The notes: generated by a model not told the origin, from the sequence alone. DNA of 64,000 nucleotides from Escallonia rubra (GCA_033065855.1 JAVXUO010000799.1:310001-374000); one strand, 5' to 3'. Positions 37,438 to 50,623 are shown, numbered from the stretch's first letter. Translations and numbers: made by a program.

Positions 37438-40400
37438 ATGGAAGCTTTAATCTGCAGAAAACTCGGCGACCCAACGTCCCCACCGAACTCATCGGACAAC
37501 TCGCCTCTCGCTCTGTCAACAACTCACCCAGTCCCGACTCTGAACTCGCCCACCGCAGTCCGAGTCCGAGTCAAGGCCACGAGCGTGATCTACGCCAATT
37601 ACCTCCAAGTCCAGGGCAAGTACCAGGAAAAGCCGAAACTGCCCTTCATCCCCGGCTCCGATTATTCCGGCATCGTCGAATCGGTGGGCCCTGGCGTCAC
37701 CAAGTTCAAAATTGGCGATCCGGTTTGCTCTGTCGCCAACCTCGGTTCTTTCGCCCAGTTCCTCGTCGCCGAGGAGAGTGACTTGTGAGTTGACTCAAAC
37801 ACGATTATTTGATGCGTGTGTTCTTTTTTGTGCATTTGATCAGCATCGTGTAATATCTTACCTTGTACACGCTTTGGTTTGTGCGTGCGTGTGTTCGCGC
37901 GTTTTTTGTACCTGATACTCGCAGTGTTGCCAATTTTCCCCTGTTCGATAAGTGTATTTTGGGTCGCTGAAAAGTTGTACATCCACAATGTTGAAGAAGA
38001 TAATGCTCCCTCCCTGCCGTTGGATTTTCCCGTCAATGCACGTAAACACTAAATTATACTCAAAAGCAATCATAAGTTAAATATGTATCATTTGGTATGT
38101 CAAGTTAGGGTAGAGACAATAAGTAAAATCAATGCCTACATGTACTAAATCTATCATAGGAATCTGCAAAAAGTCAAAGGGTGGAAATCCACTAGAAGGA
38201 CGGAGTATTTACTTTTAAATGGACAACTGCTTTCCTGATAAAGCTCGATCATCCTTCTTCTTATAGACCGAGATGACTAAGAGGAATCAAATCTTGAAGC
38301 CTTAGATGAAGCCCCCACGCCACATGGAAATGTGAAATAAGATGGTCCATCTTGGACATGGGCACTGACAAAGATCAACGCACATGCTAGCTGCTTCTCT
38401 TGAGGGAAAAAAGGAAAACCCATCAGTAGGAGGCATCGACTGCCATATGCTTATCCAAGGAAAAGAAGTCAATCTCTAGAATACAGAACACCTAGGCGGG
38501 GCATCATCAAATCACCATATCATCCACCCTCCTACTTTATAGAAGTTGGGGAATAGTCAGAAAATACGTAGTCTGAGGATCACGTTCATAAATGAGAAAT
38601 GCATCCATGATTTTTGTTGTACTGTATACCGTAGCTGTGAGACCTTAGTGTGTAGAGCTTGTCCTACATTAAATGTATTTGCTAACCACCCAATGTTGAA
38701 TGCTGAAGAACCCACTTGGTTCACTTGGGGTGGCGGATCAATCCATGCCTTTCGCAAGTTTTCTAACAATGTTGCTGAAAAGTCTTGTTTCGTGTTTAAG
38801 ACGCAATCTGATCCACAAAGCACTCAAAAGAACATTTTTTCTCAGCAGGTAGTGCTCAAACAACATTGCCACATTGCTCATTCTCACTGGCAAATAGCAA
38901 ATTTGACATATAGAGTTTGTAAATTTACTTTGATAATTCATTTATTCTAATTTGCCAAAGCTAATTTTAAGGGAGCAAGCGCCATCTTTGTTAGAAAATA
39001 TGATCTTTGTGCCTAGGCATTCTATATTAATATTCAAGTTTTGTGGGATTCTCTATCCATACTGAGTCAGATGCTATTATGTTGTAACGAGTTAGGCATT
39101 GGGAAGATGTGAGTCAAGTCTCGCCTGTTCATGTATGTTGGCTAAGTATCAGCCACACGGCGTGTAGCCCGTCGGCATCAGTTCAATGAACCGTGTGTAA
39201 GCCATATGGTTTGTGACCAACTGTGTCAGTTAGATTTATGTTTCCTCTGGTTGTGAGAGTCAGAACTCACATGACAGAGGCTGTAAAAGCTTGTCCTGCA
39301 TTATTAGTCTAGGGCCTCTCAGTAGTTGCAGGTACAGTGGTCTCCTCAGTTCTTGCATTTTACTTTTGAGTGGAACTTGAAACATAGTGGAACTAAAACT
39401 TTGAAATGCGCTTGGTCAAGTCTTGACTACTTGATATCTATTTGGTCTATTGTTTGTATATCTTCTCTTTCATGTGTAAGCTGGGGTTGAATGTGTTATT
39501 TTAGGTGTGTGAAGGGTTAGATTTGTGGAACTTTGCATTCATTTGCAATTGGCCTTGGATCGGATGCTATAACATTGCATCAAAACTGTGTCTTGGGAAG
39601 TTGTGGGTTGGTTCTCAGCCATATGTGTTGTCTCCCATCTGTTGTTTGCTTGATCTCCACATGTGAGTTAAGGTCGTGAAGGAGGGTCTGAGAGTTTCCA
39701 CAAGAGTGGTAGCTTAGGGCCTCCCAAACCAGTAAAATAATCATCACTAGTTTTACCTTTAGACTTCTAACTTCTGTTTGTGTTCATCTATTGTACAAAT
39801 TAAAGGTTTCTGGTGCCTGATGGATGCGATCTAGTCGCTGCTTGTGCAGTTCCGGTTGCATATGGAACATCTCATGTGGCCCTGGTTCATAGAGCTCAAT
39901 TGAGATCTGGTCAGGTATCAGGCCCCCTATGCTGCTTATCCTTGGTTCATGGCAGCACCTTATGAAGTCTTTGTTCAAATATGGAGTATATAACTTTCTT
40001 GTGTTTTTGATAAAAAAATTGTAGGTACTGCTAGTTCTTGGTGCAGCTGGAGGTGTTGGACTTGCCGCTGTACAAATTGGAAAGGTTTGTGGAGCCACTG
40101 TTGTTGCCGTTGCTAGGTATTTGCTCAATTTTCTGTAGAGCAGCTTTATAGATTTACCACACCCGTCATGGATCTGAATTTCCAAATTTTGCTCATGGCA
40201 GCTCACTACCATGTTTACCAAATATCTAAGCAGCATAACTCAGGATCTCGGTCATGTTTGAATTACAGGGGAGCTGAAAAAGTGCAGTTTCTAAAGTCTT
40301 TGGGTGTCGATCATGTTATTGACTCAAGCAAAGAAAACGTTATTGAAAGTGCCAAAGGCTTCCTAAAGGTGAGAAAGCTTAAAGGGGTCGATGTTCTGTA

Positions 40401-43099
40401 TGATCCAGTTGGAGGAAAGCTTACAAAAGAAAGCCTGAAGCTATTGAACTGGGGAGCACAAATTTTGATCATAGGGTTTGTTAGCGGGGAGGTCCCTGTC
40501 ATTCCTGTAAATATTGCTCTTGTTAAGGTATTTTTTTTCCCCCAACTATCCAATGTTGCCTTTTGCATCCCAGTCTTGATTGCTTGGCAACTGTTGGTTA
40601 TCTATATGAACATTCTATATCTTCAGTAAAATGCCACATTAATCACCAGTTTTGCTCCGTGGTTGGACTTTTACTATTTTAAATGTTTCTCCTTAGTTTT
40701 ATTACTATTCAAACACGGAGGTTGTCAACCTTTAAACCACGAGGTTGACCTGTTAGGGAAATCCCCGCCGATTTGTAGATTTGTATGCCAGCTGGATTGT
40801 GATATCATGAACAATATTAAATCAATGTTGTAATGGATTCTGTTTTTTTCCCTTGATTACATCTTCTTTTGTTGTGCGTCAAATGACGATGATAATTTTA
40901 TGTGATACAAAACAACTTCAAGCAATTCACTGGAGAAGACCATTCCTCCATTCTATCGAAGAAGACCACTCTTTAGAAAACTCAAATGGGTCTACCAATG
41001 GTCTGGCCTGGTTTTAAGAATGCATTTTAAAATGTTTACGATATTTGTTTTCATATATGCTCGCTAGCAGTTTTAACAAGTTTTCATATGTTTATGTATT
41101 TATTTGTAACTCTCAAGACTGTTAGTCCGCGTTATGATGTCCGTATGTTTGTCTTTTCTTTCAGAATTGGACGATTCATGGCCTCTATTGGGGAAGCTAT
41201 AGAACACATCGAGCAGGTGTTCTTGAAGATTCTTTGAAGGAGCTACTTTCCTGGTTGGCTAGTGGCTTAATTACCATCCACATGTCTCACATTTATAACC
41301 TGTCAGAGGTCAGAAGCCTTGTACCTATGCCCTTCTTATTAGGAAAAGATCATTGGCAAACAGGATTTATATCTCCATTAGCTTCATTACCTGAACTCCT
41401 ACTTCACCTTGCAGTACTCATATCATTATGAATAACATTACTATTCGGATACATACAATGGAGACCCAAATGCCAGGAACAAACATTGAGGAGCTAGTCA
41501 GATCATTGCTAATCACACTATCTGTTTTCAAATATATACCTGGGATTATGAATGTAGACCATAACTTGTTAAAAGGCAAGCATTAGTATTCGAGCATCTA
41601 CTCTTCCCTTTTAATCCTGGACATCCACTCAGAGTTTTTGGTTTGACACGCAAATATTCTGGCTAATTTGTCAAATCTGAGTCCAGAGGGTAGTGTTATC
41701 CTTCAGAAGTGAGTTGTTTCGTAGTTTTCAAAGGCTCAACTCTTTGTAAATTACAAAAGTACAACCCGCCTTTCTTCTCGCAAAAAGAATTTTTATTGGT
41801 TTAGGTGATAAATAAAATCCATGAATACGCTGATCAATTGACGATTTTCAGTTGGCTGGGCCATCTTGCCATTAGGTCATACTATGAAATGATCTTGCTT
41901 TCTGTGTAACTTGCCATTTTCATGTTGTAAGAAGCCATTATCTGCTATGGTAGCCTTGTGTGCCGAAGTTATTTATTTAACATGGAAATCCTTGTTAGAA
42001 TTTGCAGCATCTATTGTAGAATTGTGTAATAGTTAGAAGTATGCTATACAACAGGGAAAATTATTGTTTCCTGTAGCATTCTTGTAGCATCCTATATATT
42101 GCATTATACGATTTGCGTTATAGATGCTACTGCCTAAATGTGCACTATTGAGCACATCTAACTCGTTACTTAACGAATCTAGATTACCTTCGTTCTAATC
42201 AATAATAACTTGATAGCAAAGTCGACATTATATGTATCGTACCTCTTTGGCTAGGAAGCTATATTACATGTAACTTCACCAAATGAAGACCGGGACATGA
42301 GACATGTAACCTTAGAGCATTTGAACGGGCAATAGCTCCTGGTTCATAAAGCAATATGCATGGTATGCATGAGATTTTTGGGCCAACGTGCTCACCTTAT
42401 TCCGAAATTTACTAGTTTTTTGCCATAATGCATCACCATCACCATCATTAGTAGATGAGGCAACTTGCCTATATAAGTGGATAAATTTTTTTGTCTGAAC
42501 TGGCTTATGGTCATTCTTTTGAGGGGCTTTTGCAAATCTTTCCACCTTGTTTTGTGTTCAGCCGATCCAAGAGGATGCTAGTGTGAACCATACCAGTCTG
42601 CCTTTCCTTAGGACAGATCTTTGTATTCCCTAAACTTGCTAGGGAATCCTTGATGTGGAAACTAATCCAACTACGGGGGCCAACATGGGGGTTTAGCTTC
42701 GGATGTTCGGGGTAATGAGGAAAGTTGGAGAAAAGGTTGGATGAACCTATAACCAGTAGGTCAATTTGACACTAGTAGCAGTTCTGATCAGAAGTAGAAA
42801 AGACTTCTATGACTTGCAGTTGTGACCCATGACTCGCTCTCTCCAACAATGATCCTGAACTTCGCCTCTGAGTGGTTCATTGTCATAAATTATTTTAGGT
42901 TGTCCGTGAGATAAAGTTTCTTCTTAATCTTTTAATGGAAGTTTCATGCCAAGGATATATTTTTGTGCCTAGTTCTTGTACTAAGGTACTTTTTTGGTGG
43001 CAGGTTAACCTTGCCTTTAGAGCTATTCAGGATCGGACGGCAATTGGAAAGGTGATGGTTGTTTTTGATGATCCCAGAACCGTCAGATCTAAGCTGTAA
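37438..43099 (+). CDS. Quinone-oxidoreductase-like protein with peroxisomal signal, 6 exons, 348 aa
   Basis: Exons: 37438-37784, 39806-39914, 40025-40116, 40269-40527, 41165-41308 and 43004-43099; 1047 nt in frame. It is a medium-chain dehydrogenase/reductase: an N-terminal GroES-like half (PFIPGSDYSGIVESVGPGVTKFKIGDPV) and a Rossmann half with the dinucleotide loop LGAAGGVG (about 158-164). Zinc-binding cysteines of alcohol dehydrogenases are absent, as in NADPH:quinone oxidoreductases, so a one-hydride reduction of quinones or similar carbonyl compounds is inferred. The C-terminus is RSKL, a canonical PTS1 peroxisomal targeting signal. I recall Arabidopsis AT3G56460 as the closest named relative, also peroxisomal. 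Introns 1 and 5 are long (about 2 and 1.7 kb). It runs tail to tail with the ATG18 gene. Confidence 0.9.
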
Positions 43100-43640
43100 T
43101 CTGGTGAAAAACTGATGACATCAAGGGTTTGTGTTAAATAAGTACCTGAATTTCCTCCACACGCAACCACCAGCAGAGAACATTAGAAGGTATCTTGTAA
43201 ACTTTTTTAGAAAAGGAGGAGACAAACCAGGGATTACTAGGATGAAATAATGTCAGCAAGACATGAATAAGGCCTGCATTGTTATAGAATACCAGGACAC
43301 TGGAATGCTGATGCAACCATTTTAATGGAACTTGACAATCACCTTTTAGTCCCTCTCCCTTTCTCTTTGAGATTTCATGTGAAAATTTTGGGTTTGAACA
43401 AAAATGTAAGATCACAAATTAATACTCGTTCCCTCTCTGGAAACCTCTTATGATGTACTGGCCTTCGCTTTCAAAAGGCTCATGGCATGACGCTGTGACT
43501 TCTTCTGAGGGCTGCATTCGGTGAGAGTAATAGATGCATTAGAATCCTACGATTGGGAACCCTTGGGAGTATTGTTGGCGGAAACATCAAATTTTGGTTG
43601 CTAACTGAGTTATAGAAAAGAAAAAAAAATCGATTCTTTA

Positions 43641-43768
43641 TATAGTGACAATTAATAATCGTTAAATATTTTTAATGACTTTTTTGTTAACACTTTCAGC
43701 GACAATTCTTAACAGTATTTTTTTTTATCATCATTAAAAATATTTAACAACCATTAATTGTTTCCCGC
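43641..43768. mobile_element. Small MITE with AGTGACAATTAAT-type ends
   Basis: Inverted arms of about 37 nt (AGTGACAATTAATAATCGTTAAATATTTTTAATG and its near reverse complement at 43728-43766) flank a core with AGCGACAATTCTTAACAG. Relatives occur at about 19517-19608, 52125-52260, 62855-62960 and 63115-63240, so this is a multi-copy family in this genome. Target duplications were not found. Confidence 0.6.
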
Positions 43769-44216
43769 ATAGGGGTATATGAGAATAGGTGAGAGATTCC
43801 CTCAACCTTGATAGCAGCTACCAAAAAAAAATCCTTATAATCTGTGTAATAAACAATATCTATCAAGTGAAGGTATGGCGAGGGAAAAATCTTTCCCCTA
43901 ATGATTGCATTGCTTAGAATTCTCTTTTGTACGGCACACTTCTACGTAATAGAAAATGTCTAACAAGAGATTTTCACCAATAATTTTAACAACAGCAACA
44001 AAATGTTTTAGTGACTAATGCTACTTCAAAGGATTGTCATCCATGTTGAAACATCAGGTCGCTAAAAATTACAGGCGTCCTGAATAAGGCGCTCCACTGG
44101 AAAAACTGATTACATACTTGTCATAAGTAGGTGATATTTACATTTGTGGGCATTTCAGATCCTATATTTACTTGGTATGAGGAGAGTATTTTGCTCAAGT
44201 AATCATCAGCAGGGAC

Positions 44217-47200
44217 CTATCGAGACCTACTTTCGGTTTTTAGAAAACGAACGTACTCCTGCTGTACCATCTCTCCTCCATTCACAGGATCAAAACTGCA
44301 CCTGTAGAAACTGATAATTGAGCCAGAATGGAAAACAAAGGTAGGTTAGAGAGAATAAGGGAGGGCAGTACAAACAAAAAAACTGCCTACAATGTTCTCC
44401 TAAATTGCTTTAACAACTTTGGAGCCCCAAGAGAGGGAGTCTATTTCCACAACTCAAATGCTTATCCACGCGATGATTTGTCGCCAAGAAGTTAACAGTC
44501 CGTCACTACTGCGCTTTTAAGCCGCAAATCAAGGTGTGGACAAGCATTTAAGGGTGTGAAAATAACAGTGAGAGTTGACTACTTCAGAACATATTGTAGT
44601 GACTACTTCATACCTCCCATCCATGCCAACAATAATGACCGTGTTCTGAGATCCAAATGCCGCAAGGTATTGAGTATATTCTGGCAAGTGGAACCGAGCA
44701 AATGACCATTCCGAACTAAAGTATTTTGGTAAAACCCCTGAAGAAGTTTAAAAAAACACGAGTTTGATAAGTGTGTTTGAAAAGATGAAACAAGAAAGGA
44801 GCATATCTTGAACCCTTTGCAGTGCAATATCAGAAAGAATGGGATAGAGTTGTAGAAACATTCAAGTCTCGCTAATCAATCGGATTGGGTAACCCATATT
44901 GATAAGAATAAGCATGGCATGCAAACAGGGAATCAATAAAGTAGAATATGAAAGGCTGTATGTAAATTTCATAATCTTCATCCGAATTAAATTTGTTTAG
45001 CTTCATTCAGTACTAAAAACAACTTTCAAGTAACTAGGCATTGTACACAAAGGTAGTGATGATACTTCATCAAGCACTTAAAGCAAATGCCACATGCAGT
45101 TTTTTAGTTATCCCAAGTTTGAGAACCAAAGAAAGCCAAGGACAATCCATCTTACCTTTCATGAAAGACAATGATGAACCCGGGTTGGCACCAGTACTTG
45201 GAGAAATGAGGGCATCAAGAGAATTTGAAGAATTCTGATATAACAATGCTGGACTTTGGACAGCACTGGAATGCGTTGATGGGTCCTCCCCCACAATACG
45301 CACCCTGAGACTGAATATATGAACAGTACCTTTGTCACTTGACACAGCCAACCACTGAAAATTTGGAGAAAGAGCGATGCTGTATATGTCTGCTTTGTCC
45401 ACTCCTCTGCGTACCTAAAAGAAATGATACCAGAATAAGCAACTTCTGTCTGAACAGTAACGACCAAAACAATCGAATTCAAATGCATGCCAATTACAAC
45501 CCGACTAAGAAAATTCACACAAGAAAGCCTTTAAAAGATTTCTCATGTGGACTCTGCATGAGAGGATCAAGGTGATGACGGAGAGAAGATGAGACCGATG
45601 CTAATACGATGAAATTGAGAGTCACAAGGGAGTGACTGCTGAAAGAGTTGTTTTCTCTAAGCCAAAAATGGGAAGGAAGGTTAACAATATCATTACAAGG
45701 TACATGTTGCTATTTTCCTTCAAAAAAAGTTCAGCACTTGGCGTGCGTTACACTAATTCATTTCCTCTCCTAATAAATCTCCAATAAGAACTTCAATCAT
45801 CTTGGGAGGAACAATACGAAGAAAGTGTTTTAGATCGTCGAACTCAGTTCTAAGAAACGCGCCTGCATTGATTTTGGATGTGCATTCGAAACAACAATGC
45901 AGACACGACGTTTCCTAACTTGGCATGGAATGTGAAATGGGAGATTGTTACTTCAATTAGAATCCAATCTTACAAGCAATACTTAAGATTTCAGAAAGTG
46001 CTTACACGAATTAGTATGTAAACTGTAGGTTCAAACAATAATATGCCCCAGGAAATTTCCTACATGTATGAAAGGTGATAAATGCATCCACCTTTAGTGA
46101 CTACTGAATTCCGATTTGTCTATCTCTAAATCCTTCTAATGCTTGCTTAGGAAGACAAGAAAGTTCCCACAACAAGTGTGCTTATAAAGGACAAGGAGAA
46201 GCTTTGTAATTACAAGTGTGACTACTGAATTCCGATTTGTCTATCTCTAAATTCTTCTAATGCTTGCATCGGAAGACAAGAAAGTTCCCACAACAAGTGT
46301 GCTTATAAAGGACAAGGAGAAGCTTTGTAATTACAAGTGTGACTACTGAATTCTGATTTGTCTATCTCTAAATCCTTCTAATGGTTGCATAGGAAGGCAA
46401 GAAAGTTCCCACAACAAGCGTGCTTATAAAGGACAAGGAGAAGCTGCTGACCTGTTCCAGTTAGCATGTTTGAAATAAATGACTCCACTGATTAGCTCAT
46501 AGGTATTCAGCATTAGCTAGAGAGAAGAATAAATTATGATGAGGACAAAGGAAAGCATCAAGTGGTACCTCTTGTAATCGAGTCCCATCCATTGTGTTAA
46601 AAATTCTTATCAAAGTGCCCCTCGTACTCGCAGTAGCAAGAAGCAAACCATCCATGGTCAAGGTTAAGCATGAGATCTGAGAATCATGAGCACTAATTAA
46701 CTTTGTTACATTCAGCCCAAAATGTTCAACCCGTACCTGTCCTCGTCGAAGACCAGGACAAGCCAAAACAGATGTATTCAAGTGGTGTGAAAGGCAACAA
46801 AGTCCCCTGGGATTTGCCAGAGTTTCGATCTGGTGTAGAAGTTTCAGATCCATAAAATTATAGACGTAAATCTTGTGCTCAAGGACAACAACAACACGAT
46901 CCCGTCTTAATTTCACCGCACGAACCTCAGATCTAAAAGAAAATTCACCTATGCACCGGCTTTGGTGATCATCCCATATTATAACTTTATTTGGAGGATA
47001 TTGGGAATTGGCTTTGCCACCAACAAGTGCCAGAATGTTGCACCGAAACAGCATCTCAACAATCCCAAATCCCCCATTTTTCAGGTCACGTCTGAATGTT
47101 TCCTTGAAAGGTTCACAGTTGTAGATACGGAAACCACGGCTTGTGCCCGCAGCAAAGCAACCATAATCCTGATTCCATGACGCAGAAAGTAACTCTGCTG

Positions 47201-47327
47201 CATCATTGTCATTATACTCTGGTTCTGTATTGCAAAAAGGACTAGAAACCCCAGCCATTGGCGATTCACAGGTGCCAAGCCCCACTGGTGGAAGCATTCC
47301 TGGAGATGTGGAAACAGTCGAACTCAT
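44217..47327 (-). CDS. ATG18: ATG18 autophagy protein (PROPPIN), ATG18c/d-type, 4 coding exons, 411 aa
   Basis: Exons on the minus strand: 46569-47327, 45156-45414, 44614-44737 and 44217-44310; 1236 nt in frame. PROPPINs are seven-bladed WD40 propellers that bind phosphatidylinositol 3-phosphate on the growing autophagosome. Evidence: [32 protein letters not shown] near the start, the [35 protein letters not shown] block, the lipid-binding VRRG (about 254-257; L/FRRG in the family) and [28 protein letters not shown]. The basic end FLKTESRSR matches the family. The N-terminus [21 protein letters not shown] matches plant ATG18c/d more than ATG18a. VRRG starts exactly at the exon 1/2 border. An upstream non-coding exon is likely near 48.8-49.1 kb. 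Confidence 0.9.
46097..46446. repeat. 121-bp tandem repeat, about 2.9 copies, in an ATG18 intron
   Basis: Units start with GTGACTACTGAATTC at 46097, 46218 and 46339 (exact 121-bp spacing) and are nearly identical. The last unit ends in AAGGACAAGGAGAAGCT. It lies in the intron between coding exons 1 and 2. Confidence 0.85.
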
Positions 47328-49130
47328 GGGAGATACAAGACAGTCTTCACCTCTGAAGCATTCAAAATCTCAAGAATTTCAGGATTAAACAAAGTTCAAC
47401 AGACGGGTAACAGTTTAGCAAATAAAACAAAAAGCATGAAAGATCATTCTTTGAACATGATAAAGAAATACAAACAGGAGCACCTGACTATGCGTGTGGC
47501 TGGCCTTTGAGCCAGAAACATAACTAATTCCAAAAATAAGCATTTAAGTACGACATTCGGAGCTTAAAACTAGAATACTGCATAAAAGGTAATAGTCAGG
47601 TTTCCGGAAGTTCCAGATGAGTGCGTGGGGCGCAGGCACGCACACACAGACACGTTCGTGTCAGCATGCATAGTTGGCAGATCGAGATATGTGTCAAAGT
47701 CTGTTCAATCCTTTTAAAATCTTAAACATAATACATAAACACGAGATAATAATCAAGGCTGGTGAATCTATTGCAACGTTTTGCATATTGCGAGATTTGT
47801 ATCGCATATCGAACCCTGTATCATAAGATATTCGGATGGAATTTAGATTTCAAATAGGCATGCATGCTAGTTCGAATCGGTCTATGACTGCATTGTATCG
47901 TTTCCTGAGCTATGTATCGCAAGTTATAAGATACTGACAGCTGTGTGTTGCGTGTGCGTGAGAAAAAGAGATAGAAAAGGAGGGAAGCAGGGTTAGAAAC
48001 ATACATTGTCCTCTGAAAAACAAATTAGAAGAACTGACACAAGTTTTATAACACATTGTCAAAAAAAACTGAGAACCTTTGTTTATAAATCGCAATTCTT
48101 CCACACAGGTCCAGGTGGAGATCACTTTACCTTGCATAAAAATTGACACGCGACATGCATGCACAAACGTGTAGATAGATGTATGTGAGTGCACCTATGT
48201 AGAGGAGAGGACAAAAAGTGTCTATTGGTTCTATTCCACCCATCTCACTGATAGGAACCTTCTTTTTAATTTCCCCCTGAAAGAGATTGACAATTACTCT
48301 ACCCCAAAAAAAGTATTTCCTTGATTCTTCGCAGCGACCAGTTCAAAAAGCAATCTTTGTAATTTTGAGGTATGTGATGACTACCATTTGCAAGTTTACG
48401 TGGGGGAACACCCCCATCATCTTCATCACCATCATCATTCAAGCATATGTTCAGGGGTAAATTCCTAGCAATCAAGTCTTATCTAACTATGTTATTCTCA
48501 TTCCACCCCTACGCCCCAACCACGTCTTAACCACACCAACTTGGCAAAAATCACAACTGGCAAAATAACTTGAGACTCATTTCATTCAAAAATAAATTGG
48601 TGCATTCTCCCATTCCTCCAGTAAAGATAAGTTTCTTATGATATCCAGAGAAAAAATTCGGGGCCGTTCACAAGATATTTTCCAGCAATCGAGTAATGCT
48701 TAAACAAGAAAAGCAATCACAAGCTAACACCACAATATAGCATGGTATACACAAAATTAGTCAAAGTGGGAAGCTGTATGAATCTATATCAACTTACTTT
48801 CAACGTACCGACGACCAACGAAACTCCCAATTTACCAAATTTCCGTGCTCCACCCCTGTAATCAAAATGGTTAAGCTGAAATCGAGTGAAAAATGCATTT
48901 AATTTAGGAAAAAGAACAGGAATTTACATTACACATACCCAAAGGTTCCAGGATCTCAGCTGCTGATCAGTGTGTGTGTGTGTGTGTGTGATTGTTGACC
49001 TTGATGTGGCACTATTGAAGCTCAAGAGCTGTGTAGATTCGTGAAATTTAGGGTTCAGATTGGAACCACCTGTCTCCGAGAGAGAGAGAGAGAGAGATTC
49101 TGATTGTACGAAGGTAGAGGGAGACATCTT
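47328..49130 (-). promoter_or_regulatory. 5' region of ATG18 (leader, probable 5'-UTR intron)
   Basis: No coding frame joins the ATG at 47327 to upstream DNA. The GA/CT-rich block at 49060-49110 with a (GT)n run at 48969-48989 looks like a transcribed leader, so a non-coding first exon followed by an intron is the simplest reading. Splice sites could not be fixed. Confidence 0.35.
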
Positions 49131-49159
49131 AATCGGGAGCTATCTGTCGCTAAAGAGAT

Positions 49160-50190
49160 TTAGCGATAAAAAGAATCTCTCTTGCTTTGTAAGGATAGTA
49201 GTCGTTGCTAAAACATTCCTACTTTTTTCCCTTTTTTTCTGAAATAGTCTTGTTGGTATACATCTAGGATTACTTTTTATAATTGTACTTTGAAGACTTG
49301 CGTATACAAAATTAATAACATGATATACTAGAGTTTTAAAATGGCTAGGACAGCTCTCGTAAAACTATTAAATTAATAATTTTTCACTCTTCATTCAACA
49401 AAAAAAAGAAAGTTAGTAATATTGTACAAATACATTAGAGTATATTAGGAACATAAGACTACTCGTAAAGGAATTAATTTGTTGTTACAAAAAAGGACCA
49501 TTAAGAGTGATAGTCCAAACAATTTTCATTTTGGATCGTTTTCACCGTCACCTTCGTTTACCTTTATGCAATGTGTGTGTATCACATTTCATCATTATAT
49601 ATATTATAAGAAACTAGATATATTGCTATGGTATATAGAACTTCTATATGGCATAGTAAAAAAAAAAACATTTATACCCATGTATTAACTCTATATATGT
49701 GATAGTTTATTAAGTGTAAAGAGGTAATTTAACTCTTAAAAATTTACAAACCATAATAATTCACTTTCTTCCACAACCGTCACCACCGTTGCAAGAAGCG
49801 AGGTGGACGTACACTCTGCATCCCTCTAGTCTAAACCCCCTCCCCCAACTATCCTCGAATCCCACTGGCGATACGTGCACCCCGTTCGACGAGGTGGAGG
49901 AAGGGATTGTCGACTTTGTGGAGGAGGTGATCTTTGACTTTGTGGTGGAGGACCGGAGGCAAGAGAGAGTGTGTGACGACGAGGAAGCAACGAGCTACGG
50001 CGGAGGGATGGTGGTGGCTATGACGCTCCTGGGCGGCATTTCCGTGTTTCGGTGGGAAGGGGTGAAGATCGTTGGCGTGAAGGAGGAATAGATCGCCGGT
50101 GTGGTGGTATATGCAAGAGAGAGAAACTGGTGTATAATTAGGGTTTAGTTTTAAAACTCAATGACTAATTCACCCTTAATGAATTAGTTA
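49160..50190. other. Intergenic stretch with a GC-rich island
   Basis: The island at about 49780-50090 has a 100-aa ORF (+) that is acidic and of low complexity (FDEVEEGIVDFVEEVIFDFVVED). The flanks contain loosely inverted sequences (AGAGGTAATTTAAC and GTCATTGAGTTTTAAAAC), so it may be another decayed MULE-type insertion, but this is weak. No gene is supported. Confidence 0.35.
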
Positions 50191-50196
50191 CATTTA

Positions 50197-50623
50197 GATC
50201 TATTTGAAAATCACTTACAGTTTTCTTTTTCTGTTTTCAAAAAATCAAAAATCAAAATCAGTTTAGTTTTTATTTTTTACAAAATAAATAGGTGTCTGAT
50301 TACTTGATTTTTATTTTGAGTTTTTTTTGTGGTGGTTGCTATGGTGATGGTGGGATGTGGCAGTAGCCGGCGGAGATGGCTAGCTGCGGCCGACAGGGTG
50401 GCCTGCCGGTGGCGGCGGGCGATGTCTGTGGCGGTAGGGGTGATGGTGGTGGTTTCAAAATAAAAATCAAAACTCCGAAATGAGAGTTTTCAAAAACAGT
50501 CTTGTTTTAAAAATTGATTTTCAAAAAAAATTGAAAAAAAATTATGTGTCAAACGCGTATTTTTTTTCCTTCAGTTTTGTACTGAAGAAAAAACTGAAAA
50601 TCAAATGATTTTCAAATAGGACC
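50197..50623. mobile_element. GT-rich terminal-inverted-repeat element, copy C
   Basis: The inverted ends ATCTATTTGAAAATCA and the reverse complement of TGATTTTCAAATAGGACC flank A/T runs and a GGTGG-rich core with GTAGCCGGCGGAGATGG. It is a diverged member of the family at 10083 and 17218. Confidence 0.55.

Noticed and set aside
42312-42545. 77-aa ORF (-) in oxidoreductase intron 5
   Set aside because: No domain, no splice context, and it lies inside a well supported intron of the opposite strand gene.
49789-50091. 100-aa acidic ORF
   Set aside because: GC-rich island with simple valine/aspartate/glutamate composition; no relatives recognised and no gene structure.
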